A stretch of DNA of 37,119 bases from Flavobacterium bizetiae (GTDB lineage Bacteria > Bacteroidota > Bacteroidia > Flavobacteriales > Flavobacteriaceae): positions 1 to 37,119 of the forward strand of contig NZ_CADCSU010000147.1 of the NCBI RefSeq assembly GCF_902804475.1, given 5' to 3'. The position numbers and the translations under genes were made by a program. Under the pieces are notes generated by a model. It was not told the origin of the DNA. It ran no database searches and saw only the letters and a list, made by a program, of their open reading frames with translations. Shown in pieces: positions 1 to 8,136 of this stretch (positions within the stretch are counted from its first letter, which is position 1; each line of letters opens with the position of its first letter).

Positions 1-248
1 CACTTAGAATTTCTTAAAAACGATTTTATTCTGATTGTTAAAATTATCAAAAAATTAAAATGCTAATCTATTAAAAAACAGCACCTCTTAAAAAAAAACA
101 AAATCTTTTTTAATTTTTCCTGTAACATATCGATGATAAAAGAGTCTTAATAGGGACTTTGAATTCGTTTGAAGGAAAAAAATCTAAACAAAAACAAAAA
201 ACAAATCATCATCATCATCAATCAAATCAAAATAATCACAACAACATT
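1..248. other. A/T-rich leader upstream of the TonB receptor
   Basis: No gene is supported here. The reading frame of the receptor stays open upstream to a TTG at 159, but the extra 30 residues would be low-complexity (four histidines, many Asn and Gln) and would precede a good signal peptide, so this is more likely untranslated leader. It contains a short run of tcatcatcatca near 207-220. No clear TAnnTTTG box was found. Confidence 0.5.
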
Positions 249-2663
249 ATGAAATTAAAATTCTTTCTGTTTGCATTACTGGGGGTAATTGCAACAACCC
301 AAGCCCAGAACACGGGAACTGTTTCCGGGAAAATTACTGAAAAATCGAATAATGCGCCTATTTCTTACGCCACAGTCTCAATCAAAGATAACGGAAAAGT
401 AGTTACAGGAGTAAACACAGATGATAATGGTGCTTTTTCTATCAAAAATTTAGCTTTAAAAAGTTATACTATCGAGATTCAATACATTGGATTCAGAAAA
501 TATGTTGGGTCAGTAATTTTGAGCGACAGCAAAAAATCAGCAACACTTAATGTGTCTCTTGAAGAAGAAGCAACGCAACTTAAAGGTGTAAATATTGTAA
601 GCGATCGTTCGACAATAGAGCAAAAAATCGACCGAAAAGTAATTACTGTCGGGAAAGATTTAACTACCGCCGGAGCTTCTGCATCTGACATTATGAACAA
701 TATTCCATCTGTAAATGTGGATCAGGACGGAAAACTTTCACTTCGTGGAAACGATAACGTTCGTGTATTAATCGACGGTAGACCATCGAATATCGATCCT
801 GCTCAATTATTAAAACAAATTCCATCAACTTCTATCAAAAAAATTGAATTAATCACCAATCCAAGTGCGAAGTACAATCCTGAAGGAATGTCTGGAATCA
901 TTAATATCGTTTTGCATAAAAATGCTAATACTGGTTTTAACGGAAGTTATAGCGGTGGAATCACTTTTGGAGAAACAGCTAAATACAACCAATCTTTAAA
1001 CCTGAATTACAAAACCGGAAAAGTAAATTTCTTTGGAAACGTAGGTCAGAATTTTGGAACTTATTTTAATGAAGGTTATATCAAAAGATTAGATCAGGAT
1101 ATTACTCAAAATTTAGACATTAAGAATGATAACGATTCTTACTTGTATAAAATTGGAATGGATTATTTAATTGATGATCACAATACTTTATCGTTCTACA
1201 CTAACCAAAATAAATCTAACGGAAAAGGATTTGTAGACACAAACATCGATTACAACAATGTAGCTGATTCTGATTTATTGAATGTTTTTCAAAAATCTAA
1301 ATATACTGGACCTGATCAGGTTGGAACTTACAATTTAGCATATAAACACATCTTTAAAAAAGAAGGTCATACTTTAGATGTTGAAGGAAACTATAGCGAT
1401 AATAAAGAAACACAATACGCTTCTTTTGATACTCAGTCAACAAAACTTGACAATACTAAAAACAATGTAATTTATGATGATTACATTAGAGGTACTCGTA
1501 AATTAAGTACTTTGAATGTTGATTACGTAAATCCGTTAAACGAAAAAACAACTCTTGAAGCAGGTGCTGAAGCAAGAATCACTAAAACAGATAACGATTA
1601 TACTACAGGAAATCCATTAGCTGAAATTCCAGTTTCTAATTATACTTACGACACTGATATTTATTCAGCTTATGTAACTTTTGGACAAAAATTTAAAAAA
1701 TTCAGTTATCAGTTAGGCGCTCGTTTCGAAAGCTATAAAGTAGCTGCTAATTTAAATCATGGTCTTGAAAAATTTGATGATGACTATATTACTTTATATC
1801 CATCAGCTTACTTTACTTATAACCTAAGCGAAAAAAATACGTTCCAATTTAGCTATAGCCGTCGTGTAGACCGTCCGAGTTTAGAACAAACAAAACCTAT
1901 TCGTGAATTTTCTACTCCGTTAGTAACTTCATTAGGAAATCCTGAATTAAGACCTCAATTTACAAACTCTGTAGAGGTAAATTATACTAGAACTTTCGAA
2001 AAAGGAAGTCTTACTACGGGAGTATTTTACAGAAGTATCAACGATCAGATTAGTAGAATTTTATATCCGGACGACACAGATCCAAGCGGTAACAAGCAGA
2101 TCATGACATTTACCAATTACGATCATAATACTTCTTTTGGTTTTGAAGTTTCGTTTAATTACAAAATCACAAAATGGTGGGACATCTCTCCATCTATTGA
2201 TTTCTCAAGTATCAATCAGCAAGGAGTTGTGTTTTTATATGATCCGGCAACAAAGCTTAGTAATCCGCTTGAAAGAAAAGTTACAGTTGCTGCATTCAAT
2301 GGTCGTATGAACTCAAACTTTAAACTAAACAAACGTTTAAGCTTCTTATTATTCGGATTTTACAGAGGTGCTGTTGACGGACTTCAAAATAATAGCCATG
2401 AAATGTACAAAATGGACATAGGTTCGCGTTATACATTATTAGACAACAAGATGAACATTAGTTTACGTTTTAATGACGTCTTTAATACTATGAAATATGC
2501 TTTTGATTCTATGTATCCTTATCCTCAAAGAGGACAATTTACATGGGAAAGCCAAACCGTTTATTTAGGATTAACCTATAATTTTGGTGGAGCAAAAATC
2601 AAAAACCTTGAACGTAAACAAAGAGAAGACAACACTAATAAAGGTGGTGGCGGAATGTTTTAA
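249..2663 (+). CDS. TonB-dependent outer membrane receptor (CarboxypepD-regulatory, plug and barrel)
   Basis: Outer membrane protein of 804 aa. The ATG at 249 is chosen because it opens a clean Sec signal peptide (MKLKFFLFALLGVIATTQAQ). Domains in order: a carboxypeptidase-regulatory-like beta-sandwich (about 23-113), a TonB plug (about 135-235, with the typical LSLRGNDNVRVLIDGRPS stretch), and an outer-membrane beta-barrel of the kind found in Bacteroidota TonB receptors to the C-terminus. The protein ends in a glycine-rich GGGGMF tail. No SusD-like partner or polysaccharide-utilisation genes lie beside it, so the substrate cannot be told. It stands alone and is separated from convergent cutC by a strong terminator. 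Uptake of a siderophore, cofactor or peptide is possible but unproven. Confidence 0.9.
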   Translation: MKLKFFLFALLGVIATTQAQNTGTVSGKITEKSNNAPISYATVSIKDNGKVVTGVNTDDNGAFSIKNLALKSYTIEIQYIGFRKYVGSVILSDSKKSATLNVSLEEEATQLKGVNIVSDRSTIEQKIDRKVITVGKDLTTAGASASDIMNNIPSVNVDQDGKLSLRGNDNVRVLIDGRPSNIDPAQLLKQIPSTSIKKIELITNPSAKYNPEGMSGIINIVLHKNANTGFNGSYSGGITFGETAKYNQSLNLNYKTGKVNFFGNVGQNFGTYFNEGYIKRLDQDITQNLDIKNDNDSYLYKIGMDYLIDDHNTLSFYTNQNKSNGKGFVDTNIDYNNVADSDLLNVFQKSKYTGPDQVGTYNLAYKHIFKKEGHTLDVEGNYSDNKETQYASFDTQSTKLDNTKNNVIYDDYIRGTRKLSTLNVDYVNPLNEKTTLEAGAEARITKTDNDYTTGNPLAEIPVSNYTYDTDIYSAYVTFGQKFKKFSYQLGARFESYKVAANLNHGLEKFDDDYITLYPSAYFTYNLSEKNTFQFSYSRRVDRPSLEQTKPIREFSTPLVTSLGNPELRPQFTNSVEVNYTRTFEKGSLTTGVFYRSINDQISRILYPDDTDPSGNKQIMTFTNYDHNTSFGFEVSFNYKITKWWDISPSIDFSSINQQGVVFLYDPATKLSNPLERKVTVAAFNGRMNSNFKLNKRLSFLLFGFYRGAVDGLQNNSHEMYKMDIGSRYTLLDNKMNISLRFNDVFNTMKYAFDSMYPYPQRGQFTWESQTVYLGLTYNFGGAKIKNLERKQREDNTNKGGGGMF

Positions 2664-2702
2664 TCCCACTTTTACTAGTAGATTTTAATAGTTCTTGTAG
2701 AA

Positions 2703-2745
2703 AAGAAAAGCCTGGAGTTTGCCAACTCCAGGCTTTTCTTATTTT
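2703..2745. terminator. Bidirectional hairpin terminator between the TonB receptor and cutC
   Basis: A perfect 17-bp stem (2703-2719 with 2724-2740) and a tgcc loop. Runs of A on the left and T on the right let it work for both convergent genes. Confidence 0.9.
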
Positions 2746-2754
2746 ATTTCATAC

Positions 2755-3426
2755 CTAAAGAAAATTTCGTAATTCCTTTATCTCCTCAGGATTTGCTGTT
2801 TCACTACCATCAGTAATCGCCGACGAATGATAAAAAGTAGGTTCTAATTTTTCCTGTAACAATTTAATATTCGAAGATCGTAAACCTCCGCCGGGCATAA
2901 TTTCGATTAGGCCTTTGGCAAGTTTCTGAATCACTTCCAGATCGTCAATTCCTTCTTCCACATTTTTTCCACGACCAGAAGTTAAAATGGTCGAAAAACC
3001 ACAATCAATAACATCTTCAAGAGCTTGTTCTATTGCATTAACATGATCAAAAGCACGATGAAATGTACAAGAAAGCGGACTGGCTAAATTGACTAATTCC
3101 TTATTTTGTTTTTTATTGACACTTCCGTCAGGATTTAAAATTCCAAAAACAAAACCATCAACACCCAATTTTTTTAAGTGTTTGATATCTTGCTTCATTT
3201 CTACAAACTCTTCATCTGTATAAACAAAATCTCCTCCGCGTGGTCTGATAATAACATGCATTTTAATCGATAATTTTTCACGAACTTTCACTACCAAAAC
3301 AGCATTTGGCGTTGTTCCGCCAAGTTGCATATTTTCGCACAACTCGATTCTATCCGCCCCACTTTCCTGCGCAATCAATGCCGATTCGTAATTGAAACAC
3401 GCTATTTCTAGTTGATTTTTTTTCAT
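2755..3426 (-). CDS. cutC: CutC family protein (copper homeostasis/TIM-barrel)
   Basis: About 223 aa cytoplasmic TIM-barrel protein of the CutC family. Visible family signatures are LEIACFNYESAL at the N-terminus, GADRIELCENMQLGGTTP, IIRPRGGDFVYTDEE, TFHRAFDH, ILTSGRG and IMPGGGLR. The family was named for copper tolerance in E. coli, but its biochemical role is unsettled. The frame also has an upstream ATG at 3444. The start at 3426 is preferred because it matches where CutC homologues begin and leaves a short leader after the -7 box at 3456-3463. It converges with the TonB receptor. Confidence 0.92.
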   Translation of the reverse strand: MKKNQLEIACFNYESALIAQESGADRIELCENMQLGGTTPNAVLVVKVREKLSIKMHVIIRPRGGDFVYTDEEFVEMKQDIKHLKKLGVDGFVFGILNPDGSVNKKQNKELVNLASPLSCTFHRAFDHVNAIEQALEDVIDCGFSTILTSGRGKNVEEGIDDLEVIQKLAKGLIEIMPGGGLRSSNIKLLQEKLEPTFYHSSAITDGSETANPEEIKELRNFL

Positions 3427-3455
3427 TTTGATTGTTTTTATCATTTCTGATTTAA

Positions 3456-3463
3456 CAAAATTA
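3456..3463 (-). promoter_or_regulatory. Putative -7 box for cutC
   Basis: Minus-strand TAATTTTG matches the Bacteroidota TAnnTTTG box. No -33 TTTG at the usual spacing was seen. Confidence 0.4.
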
Positions 3464-3500
3464 TTAATTAAAAATCAAAAGCTCATATTAAAAACAGAAA

Positions 3501-3625
3501 GCTTGCCAACTGCAACGCGGGCTTCGACTCCGCTCAGCCTGACAATCGACTCCGCTCAGCCTGACAATTGTTATTCATAAAAATTTCCTTGTTAGTCAAG
3601 TGTCATCCTGAGCGGAGTCGAAGGC
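3501..3625. repeat. Inverted-repeat cluster, left side of GIY-YIG gene (family A)
   Basis: Two direct arms carrying the core TCGACTCCGCTCAGCCTGAC (3521-3544 and 3546-3566) are followed by an inverted arm, 3601-3625, with core TCCTGAGCGGAGTCGAAGGC. The arms can pair into a hairpin of about 20 bp. The flank GCCAACTG before the first arm recurs in the copies on the other side of the gene. The arms are clearly richer in GC than the surrounding DNA. These are dispersed intergenic repeats of REP/REPIN type by structure. Confidence 0.88.
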
Positions 3626-3672
3626 TGGTTTACTACTAAACATCCTTTTTATGAAAAATTTTATGTGTTGTT

Positions 3673-3960
3673 TCATTTAAACATTCCGACAGTTTTTTTT
3701 AAATCTTCCCATTTATCATTTATAATGGCTTCTTTCTTTTTTCTACTCCAGCCTTTTACCTGTTTTTCGAATGCAATAGCTTGATTAATATCATTAAACT
3801 CAGTACAAAAAACCAATTCAACAGGTCTTTTATTATATGTATAGCTTTCTTTATTTAAACCATAATTGTGTTCGTTTAATCTTCTTTCTACGTCATTTGT
3901 AACTCCTGTATAATAACTATTGTCAGAGCATTTTAATATATAGACATAATATCTTTTCAT
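3673..3960 (-). CDS. Small single-domain GIY-YIG nuclease
   Basis: A 95-aa protein made of essentially one GIY-YIG (UvrC N-terminal/YhbQ-like) domain. YVYIL at 5-9 is the GIY element and YYTGVT at 16-21 the YIG element. Arg26/Arg27 in VERRL and His31 follow, and Glu65 in AFEKQVKGWSR is the expected metal-binding glutamate, so the active site looks complete. There is no DNA-binding partner domain. The gene stands alone, with family A inverted repeats on both sides (3501-3625 and 4034-4280), which suggests that the protein acts on them or is carried with them. That link is inference. Other possibilities are a DNA repair nuclease or a domesticated homing-endonuclease relative. Confidence 0.9.
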   Translation of the reverse strand: MKRYYVYILKCSDNSYYTGVTNDVERRLNEHNYGLNKESYTYNKRPVELVFCTEFNDINQAIAFEKQVKGWSRKKKEAIINDKWEDLKKTVGMFK

Positions 3961-4033
3961 ATCTTCTTTCTTAAAAAAATAAAAGTAAGAAAATTACATA
4001 GTAATATTTCGTACGATTGTTAAATTAAATTAG

Positions 4034-4280
4034 AAGGCATACCAACTGAACTTGGGCTTCGACTTCGCTCAGCCTGACAATTGGATGCAAAAAAAACGTT
4101 TCGCTTGTCATCCTGAGCGGAGTCGAAGGCGCACCAATTGGAACCGGTCTTCGACTTCGCTCAGACTGACATATAGAACTTAAAAGTAGAAATCATTTTC
4201 TTTATGTTCCTGGCCCGAGTTGAAAGATACTCAAACTTGGATTAGAGCTTCAACTCCGCTCAACCTGACAATTGGATATA
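4034..4280. repeat. Inverted-repeat array, right side of GIY-YIG gene (family A)
   Basis: This fills most of the 376-bp gene-free gap 3961-4336. Arms alternate in orientation: 4057-4080 direct, 4107-4131 inverted, 4148-4172 direct, a decayed inverted copy near 4204-4226, and a decayed direct copy at 4247-4270. Direct arms share the core CTTCGACTYCGCTCAGCCTG and inverted arms its complement. A flanking ACCAAYTG stretch precedes the direct arms at 4057 and 4148, and CAATTGGAT follows those at 4057 and 4247. Neighbouring arms can pair in alternative hairpins. Positions 3961-4033 hold no recognised feature. Confidence 0.88.
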
Positions 4281-4311
4281 AAAAAACCTGCTCCAAAAAA
4301 GAGCAGGTTTT
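4277..4311 (-). terminator. Rho-independent terminator of the fabH-like gene
   Basis: The stem AAACCTGCTC (4284-4293) pairs with GAGCAGGTTT (4301-4310). On the minus strand it is followed by a run of seven T. It lies about 25 nt after the minus-strand stop codon at 4337. Confidence 0.88.
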
Positions 4312-4336
4312 AAAATATAATGCAAGATGAATTAAT

Positions 4337-5344
4337 TTACCATTTAATAATTGCGCTTGCCCAGGTAAAACCACTACCAAAAGCAGCCAAAACAACTGTG
4401 TCTCCTGATTTGATTTTTCCTTGTTCCCAAGCTTCTGTCAAAGCAATCGGAATTGACGCTGCAGTTGTATTACCGTATTTCTGGATATTATTATGAACCT
4501 GATCATCCGTCAATTTGAATTTATTTTGAATGAATTGTGAAATCCTCAAATTCGCCTGATGCGGAATCAACATATCAATATCTGAAACCTGTAAACCGTT
4601 TGCTTCTAAACCTTCGTTGATTACTTCTGCAAAACGAACTACTGCATTTTTAAATACAAATTGTCCGTTCATATAAGGATAATAACTTTCGTCGTTCGGG
4701 TCATTATCTGCCAAGATATCCGTTACCCAACGCGCTCCCATTCCAGGTGCCTGCAAAGCCAATTCCTCAGCATGTTGTCCTTCTGAATGTAAATGCGTCG
4801 ATAAAATTCCTTTTGTTAAATCTTCTTCACGGCTTAAAACCGCTGCTCCTGCTCCATCTCCAAAAATTACCGAAACTCCACGACCACGAGTCGTCATATC
4901 TAATCCTGTCGAATGAACCTCAGAACCAATTACCAAAATATTTTTATACATTCCGGTTTTAATGTATTGATCCGCAACCGAAATAGCATACACAAAACCA
5001 GAACATTGATTTCTAACATCTAAAGCCCCAACGGTTCTTAATCCTAAATCACGTTGTACTAAAACTCCAGGTCCTGGAAAATAGTAATCCGGACTTAGTG
5101 TAGCAAAAACTACAAAATCAATATCTTCTTTGGCTACTCCAGAACGTTCTATAGCAATTTTAGCTGCTTTTACTCCCATTGTAGTTGTGGTATCTTCTCC
5201 ACGAATAATATGTCTGCGCTCCTGAATTCCCGTGCGCTCCTGAATCCATTCATCATTGGTATCAATAATCTTAGACAAATCATCGTTGGTCACAACATTT
5301 GAAGGAACATAATATCCTAAGCCCGCTATTTTTGAATGATACAT
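4337..5344 (-). CDS. fabH: 3-oxoacyl-ACP synthase III family (FabH-like)
   Basis: 335-aa thiolase-fold condensing enzyme that joins an acyl-CoA primer to malonyl-ACP. The catalytic triad is complete: Cys114 (RNQCSGF), His262 (IPHQANLR) and Asn292 (YGNTTAAS). FGDGAGAAVL at 161-170 and the C-terminal FGSGFTWAS are typical. The gene is monocistronic, with its own promoter-like sequence and terminator, and is not beside plsX or rpmF, where housekeeping fabH often lies. It may therefore be a second paralogue. Sequence alone does not show which primer it prefers, so the symbol denotes the family. Confidence 0.9.
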   Translation of the reverse strand: MYHSKIAGLGYYVPSNVVTNDDLSKIIDTNDEWIQERTGIQERRHIIRGEDTTTTMGVKAAKIAIERSGVAKEDIDFVVFATLSPDYYFPGPGVLVQRDLGLRTVGALDVRNQCSGFVYAISVADQYIKTGMYKNILVIGSEVHSTGLDMTTRGRGVSVIFGDGAGAAVLSREEDLTKGILSTHLHSEGQHAEELALQAPGMGARWVTDILADNDPNDESYYPYMNGQFVFKNAVVRFAEVINEGLEANGLQVSDIDMLIPHQANLRISQFIQNKFKLTDDQVHNNIQKYGNTTAASIPIALTEAWEQGKIKSGDTVVLAAFGSGFTWASAIIKW

Positions 5345-5376
5345 ATTCTTTTATTATTTGTTAAAAAATTCGATTG

Positions 5377-5412
5377 CAAATTTAAGTATACTTTAAATCA
5401 TTAGCGTACAAA
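5377..5412 (-). promoter_or_regulatory. Putative promoter of the fabH-like gene
   Basis: Minus-strand TAAATTTG (5377-5384) matches the -7 consensus. A TTTG at 5409-5412 lies 24 nt upstream, slightly further than usual. It is placed about 33 nt before the start codon. Confidence 0.45.
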
Positions 5413-5608
5413 TTAGTGTTTTTTTCGTAATTAGCAATTTAATATACTTCAATTATAAACTCAATTGAAGCAATTTACATCACGAAAAACCAGTTTTCAT
5501 ACCAAAACATTGAAAAGTATGAAAAATAACGCATAAAATGTAACAAGTTTAAAGTACTTTAGTCAAACATTATAGAAAGCATTTTTTTAAACTCCTAAAA
5601 TTCAAATT

Positions 5609-8020
5609 ATGAAATTAAAGGTTACTCTCCTCTTATTTCTAAACATGGGCTTTTTTGCCTTTGCTCAGGAAAACCTAACCTATCAAAAACCGTCTAAATC
5701 TATCTTAGATTTAGCCGATTATCAAAGAGCTCCAACAGTATCTATGGATACCAAAAAGGAGAATATGTTACTACTTTATAGAAACACATATAAAACACTT
5801 GACGATTTAAATCAGGAAGAACTTCGTTTAGGCGGATTGAGAATTAATCCGGTAACTAATATCTCAAGCAGCGTAACGTATACCATCAATCTTAAATTAA
5901 GAAAGATTAGCGGAAAGAACGAAACGCAAGTTACAGGTTTACCTGATAATCCTAAAATAAGCAATATTTCATGGTCACCAAATGACAAGAAAATTTTGTT
6001 TTCGCATACTACAAATTCAGGCGTAGAACTTTGGGTTATCGATGTAGCAACAGCAAAAGCAACAAAACTTACTGATGCCAATGTAAATGCAAATCTTGGA
6101 AATCCGTTTAGCTGGTTTTTAGACAATGAGACCATTTTGGTAAAAATGCTGCCTAAAAACAGAAAACCTTTATTAGATTCTAAAAAAGATTTACCAACAG
6201 GTCCAATCATTTCGAGTACTGCCGGGGCTAAATCTCAAAACAGAACTTATCCTGATATGTTGAAAAACCAAAATGACGAAATTAATTTTGAGAACATCAT
6301 CACTTCAGAATTGTATAAAGTTAACCTTGACGGAAAAGCTACTTTATTTAAAGAAGCAGCAATGTATGCCGGAGAAAGAATTTCGCCAGATGGTAATTTC
6401 ATTATGATTACAACAATCCAGAAACCATTTTCATATGTTGTTCCTTTAAACAGATTTCCGTCTAAAACAATTGTTTATGATGCAAGAGGAAAAGAAATTA
6501 AAACCGTTAATGAAGTTCCTTTAAACGAAATAATACCAAAAGGTTTTATGGCAGTTAGAAAAGGAAAAAGAGAAATGACCTGGAGAAATGACAAACCAGC
6601 AACATTATCATATGTTGTCGCTTTAGACGAAGGAGATCCTGCCAACAAAGTTGATTTTAGAGACGAAGTTTTTCTTTGGGATGCACCGTTTACAAACAAT
6701 GCTACTACATTAGTAAAAGTACCTCAACGTTACAACGACATTGTTTGGGGTAATGACAATACTGCTTTTCTTACTGACGAATGGTACGATACCAGAAATA
6801 CAAAAACGTATTTGATCAATCCGTCAAATCCTGCTCAGCAACCAAAAGTAATTACAGATAGAAACCAACAAGATGTTTACTCAGATCCGGGAACTTTTGA
6901 AACCAGAAAAAATGAGTACAACAAATATGTTTTAGCTATCGAAAAAGATAACGCTTACCGTATTGGTGAAGGATATACAAAAGAAGGTCAATTTCCTTTT
7001 ATTGATGAATTCAATTTAAAAACATTACAGGCAAAACGTATTTACACTTCTTCTTATAAAGACAAAAAAGAAGATTTACTAGAAATTGAAGATTTTAAAT
7101 CCGGTAAAGTTTTAGTTCAGATCCAGTCTAAAAGTGAATATCCTAATTACTATTTTAGAAATATCAAGAAACAAAACAGCCTGACACCAATTACTACTTT
7201 TCAAAATCCGTTTGAAAGTATTAAAAACGTGAGCAAAGAAGTTATTAAGTACAAACGTAAAGATGGCGTTGAACTTTCTGGAACTTTATACTTACCTGCG
7301 GGTTACGATAAAGTAAAAAAAGAGAAATTACCATTATTAATCTGGGCTTATCCAGCGGAATACAAAGACAAAAATAGTGCGGGACAATCGACTCAAAATT
7401 CAAACGAATTCACGTTTCCTTACTATGGATCATTTGTTTATTGGGTAACCAAAGGATATGTGGTACTTGACGATGCTGCTTTTCCTATTATCGGAGAAGG
7501 AACTACAGAACCAAACGACAACTTTATTCCTCAATTAGTAGACAATGCCGAGGCTGCAATCGATGCTGTTGATGCTTTAGGATATATTAACCGTAAAAAA
7601 GTAGCTGTTGGAGGACATTCTTATGGAGCTTTTATGACGGCAAATTTATTAACACATTCTAATCTTTTTGCATGCGGAATTGCCCGAAGTGGTGCTTACA
7701 ACAGAACGTTAACTCCATTTGGTTTCCAGAGCGAACAACGTAATTATTGGGAAGCTCCGGATGTTTACACAGCAATGTCTCCTTTTATGAATGCAGACAA
7801 AATGAAAACTCCGCTTTTATTAGTACATGGTGAAGCAGATAATAATCCTGGAACTTTTACTTTGCAAACAGAACGTTATTATCAAGCTTTAAAAGGTTTG
7901 GGAGCCACTACAAGAATGGTAATTTTACCTAAAGAAGCGCATAGCTATGTTGCCAAAGAAAACATTTTGCACCTACTTTGGGAGCAAGATCAATTCTTAG
8001 AAAAATATTTAAAAAACTAG
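5609..8020 (+). CDS. Exported S9 family (prolyl oligopeptidase-like) serine peptidase
   Basis: 803-aa peptidase with a Sec signal peptide (MKLKVTLLLFLNMGFFAFAQ), so probably periplasmic or surface-exposed. The N-terminal two thirds form a predicted beta-propeller (PNDKKILFSHTT, SPDGNFIMIT repeats). The C-terminal alpha/beta-hydrolase carries the whole triad: Ser671 in GGHSYGAF, Asp744 in HGEADNN and His778 in KEAHSY. The family cleaves short peptides, often releasing dipeptides. The length suits dipeptidyl/acylaminoacyl-type S9 enzymes of Bacteroidota. It is a single gene, diverging from the fabH-like gene and ended by a strong hairpin. Confidence 0.93.
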   Translation: MKLKVTLLLFLNMGFFAFAQENLTYQKPSKSILDLADYQRAPTVSMDTKKENMLLLYRNTYKTLDDLNQEELRLGGLRINPVTNISSSVTYTINLKLRKISGKNETQVTGLPDNPKISNISWSPNDKKILFSHTTNSGVELWVIDVATAKATKLTDANVNANLGNPFSWFLDNETILVKMLPKNRKPLLDSKKDLPTGPIISSTAGAKSQNRTYPDMLKNQNDEINFENIITSELYKVNLDGKATLFKEAAMYAGERISPDGNFIMITTIQKPFSYVVPLNRFPSKTIVYDARGKEIKTVNEVPLNEIIPKGFMAVRKGKREMTWRNDKPATLSYVVALDEGDPANKVDFRDEVFLWDAPFTNNATTLVKVPQRYNDIVWGNDNTAFLTDEWYDTRNTKTYLINPSNPAQQPKVITDRNQQDVYSDPGTFETRKNEYNKYVLAIEKDNAYRIGEGYTKEGQFPFIDEFNLKTLQAKRIYTSSYKDKKEDLLEIEDFKSGKVLVQIQSKSEYPNYYFRNIKKQNSLTPITTFQNPFESIKNVSKEVIKYKRKDGVELSGTLYLPAGYDKVKKEKLPLLIWAYPAEYKDKNSAGQSTQNSNEFTFPYYGSFVYWVTKGYVVLDDAAFPIIGEGTTEPNDNFIPQLVDNAEAAIDAVDALGYINRKKVAVGGHSYGAFMTANLLTHSNLFACGIARSGAYNRTLTPFGFQSEQRNYWEAPDVYTAMSPFMNADKMKTPLLLVHGEADNNPGTFTLQTERYYQALKGLGATTRMVILPKEAHSYVAKENILHLLWEQDQFLEKYLKN

Positions 8021-8043
8021 ATTTCTTTAAATAATGTAAAAAC

Positions 8044-8078
8044 AAAACCCCGACAGCTTTTTTAACTGTCGGGGTTTT
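8044..8078. terminator. Bidirectional terminator between S9 peptidase and ABC ATPase
   Basis: A perfect 13-bp stem AAAACCCCGACAG (8044-8056) pairs with 8066-8078, with flanking A and T runs serving both convergent genes. Confidence 0.9.
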
Positions 8079-8092
8079 ATTTTACAAAAAGA

Positions 8093-8136
8093 ATTATCTA
8101 ATTTTCTAATTGCCAAATTATCTAATTAAAAATAAT
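8093..8136. repeat. TCTAATT-type short repeats (family E)
   Basis: Three spaced copies of TCTAATT run into the end of the ABC ATPase gene. The same phrase is found in the 28.77-28.97 kb gap upstream of lptB. Confidence 0.6.

Noticed and set aside
159..248. N-terminal 30-residue His/Asn/Gln-rich extension of the TonB receptor
   Set aside because: It starts at a TTG, is low complexity and precedes a clean signal peptide at 249, so it is more likely untranslated leader.
2640..2663. GGGGMF shared by the TonB receptor tail and the HtpG linker (about 17 nt identical DNA at 2644 and 12265)
   Set aside because: Both are glycine-rich stretches with the same codons; chance similarity is the simplest explanation.
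3501..4280. Possible CRISPR array
   Set aside because: Arms alternate in orientation, spacers are irregular and no cas genes are present; this is REP-like, not CRISPR.
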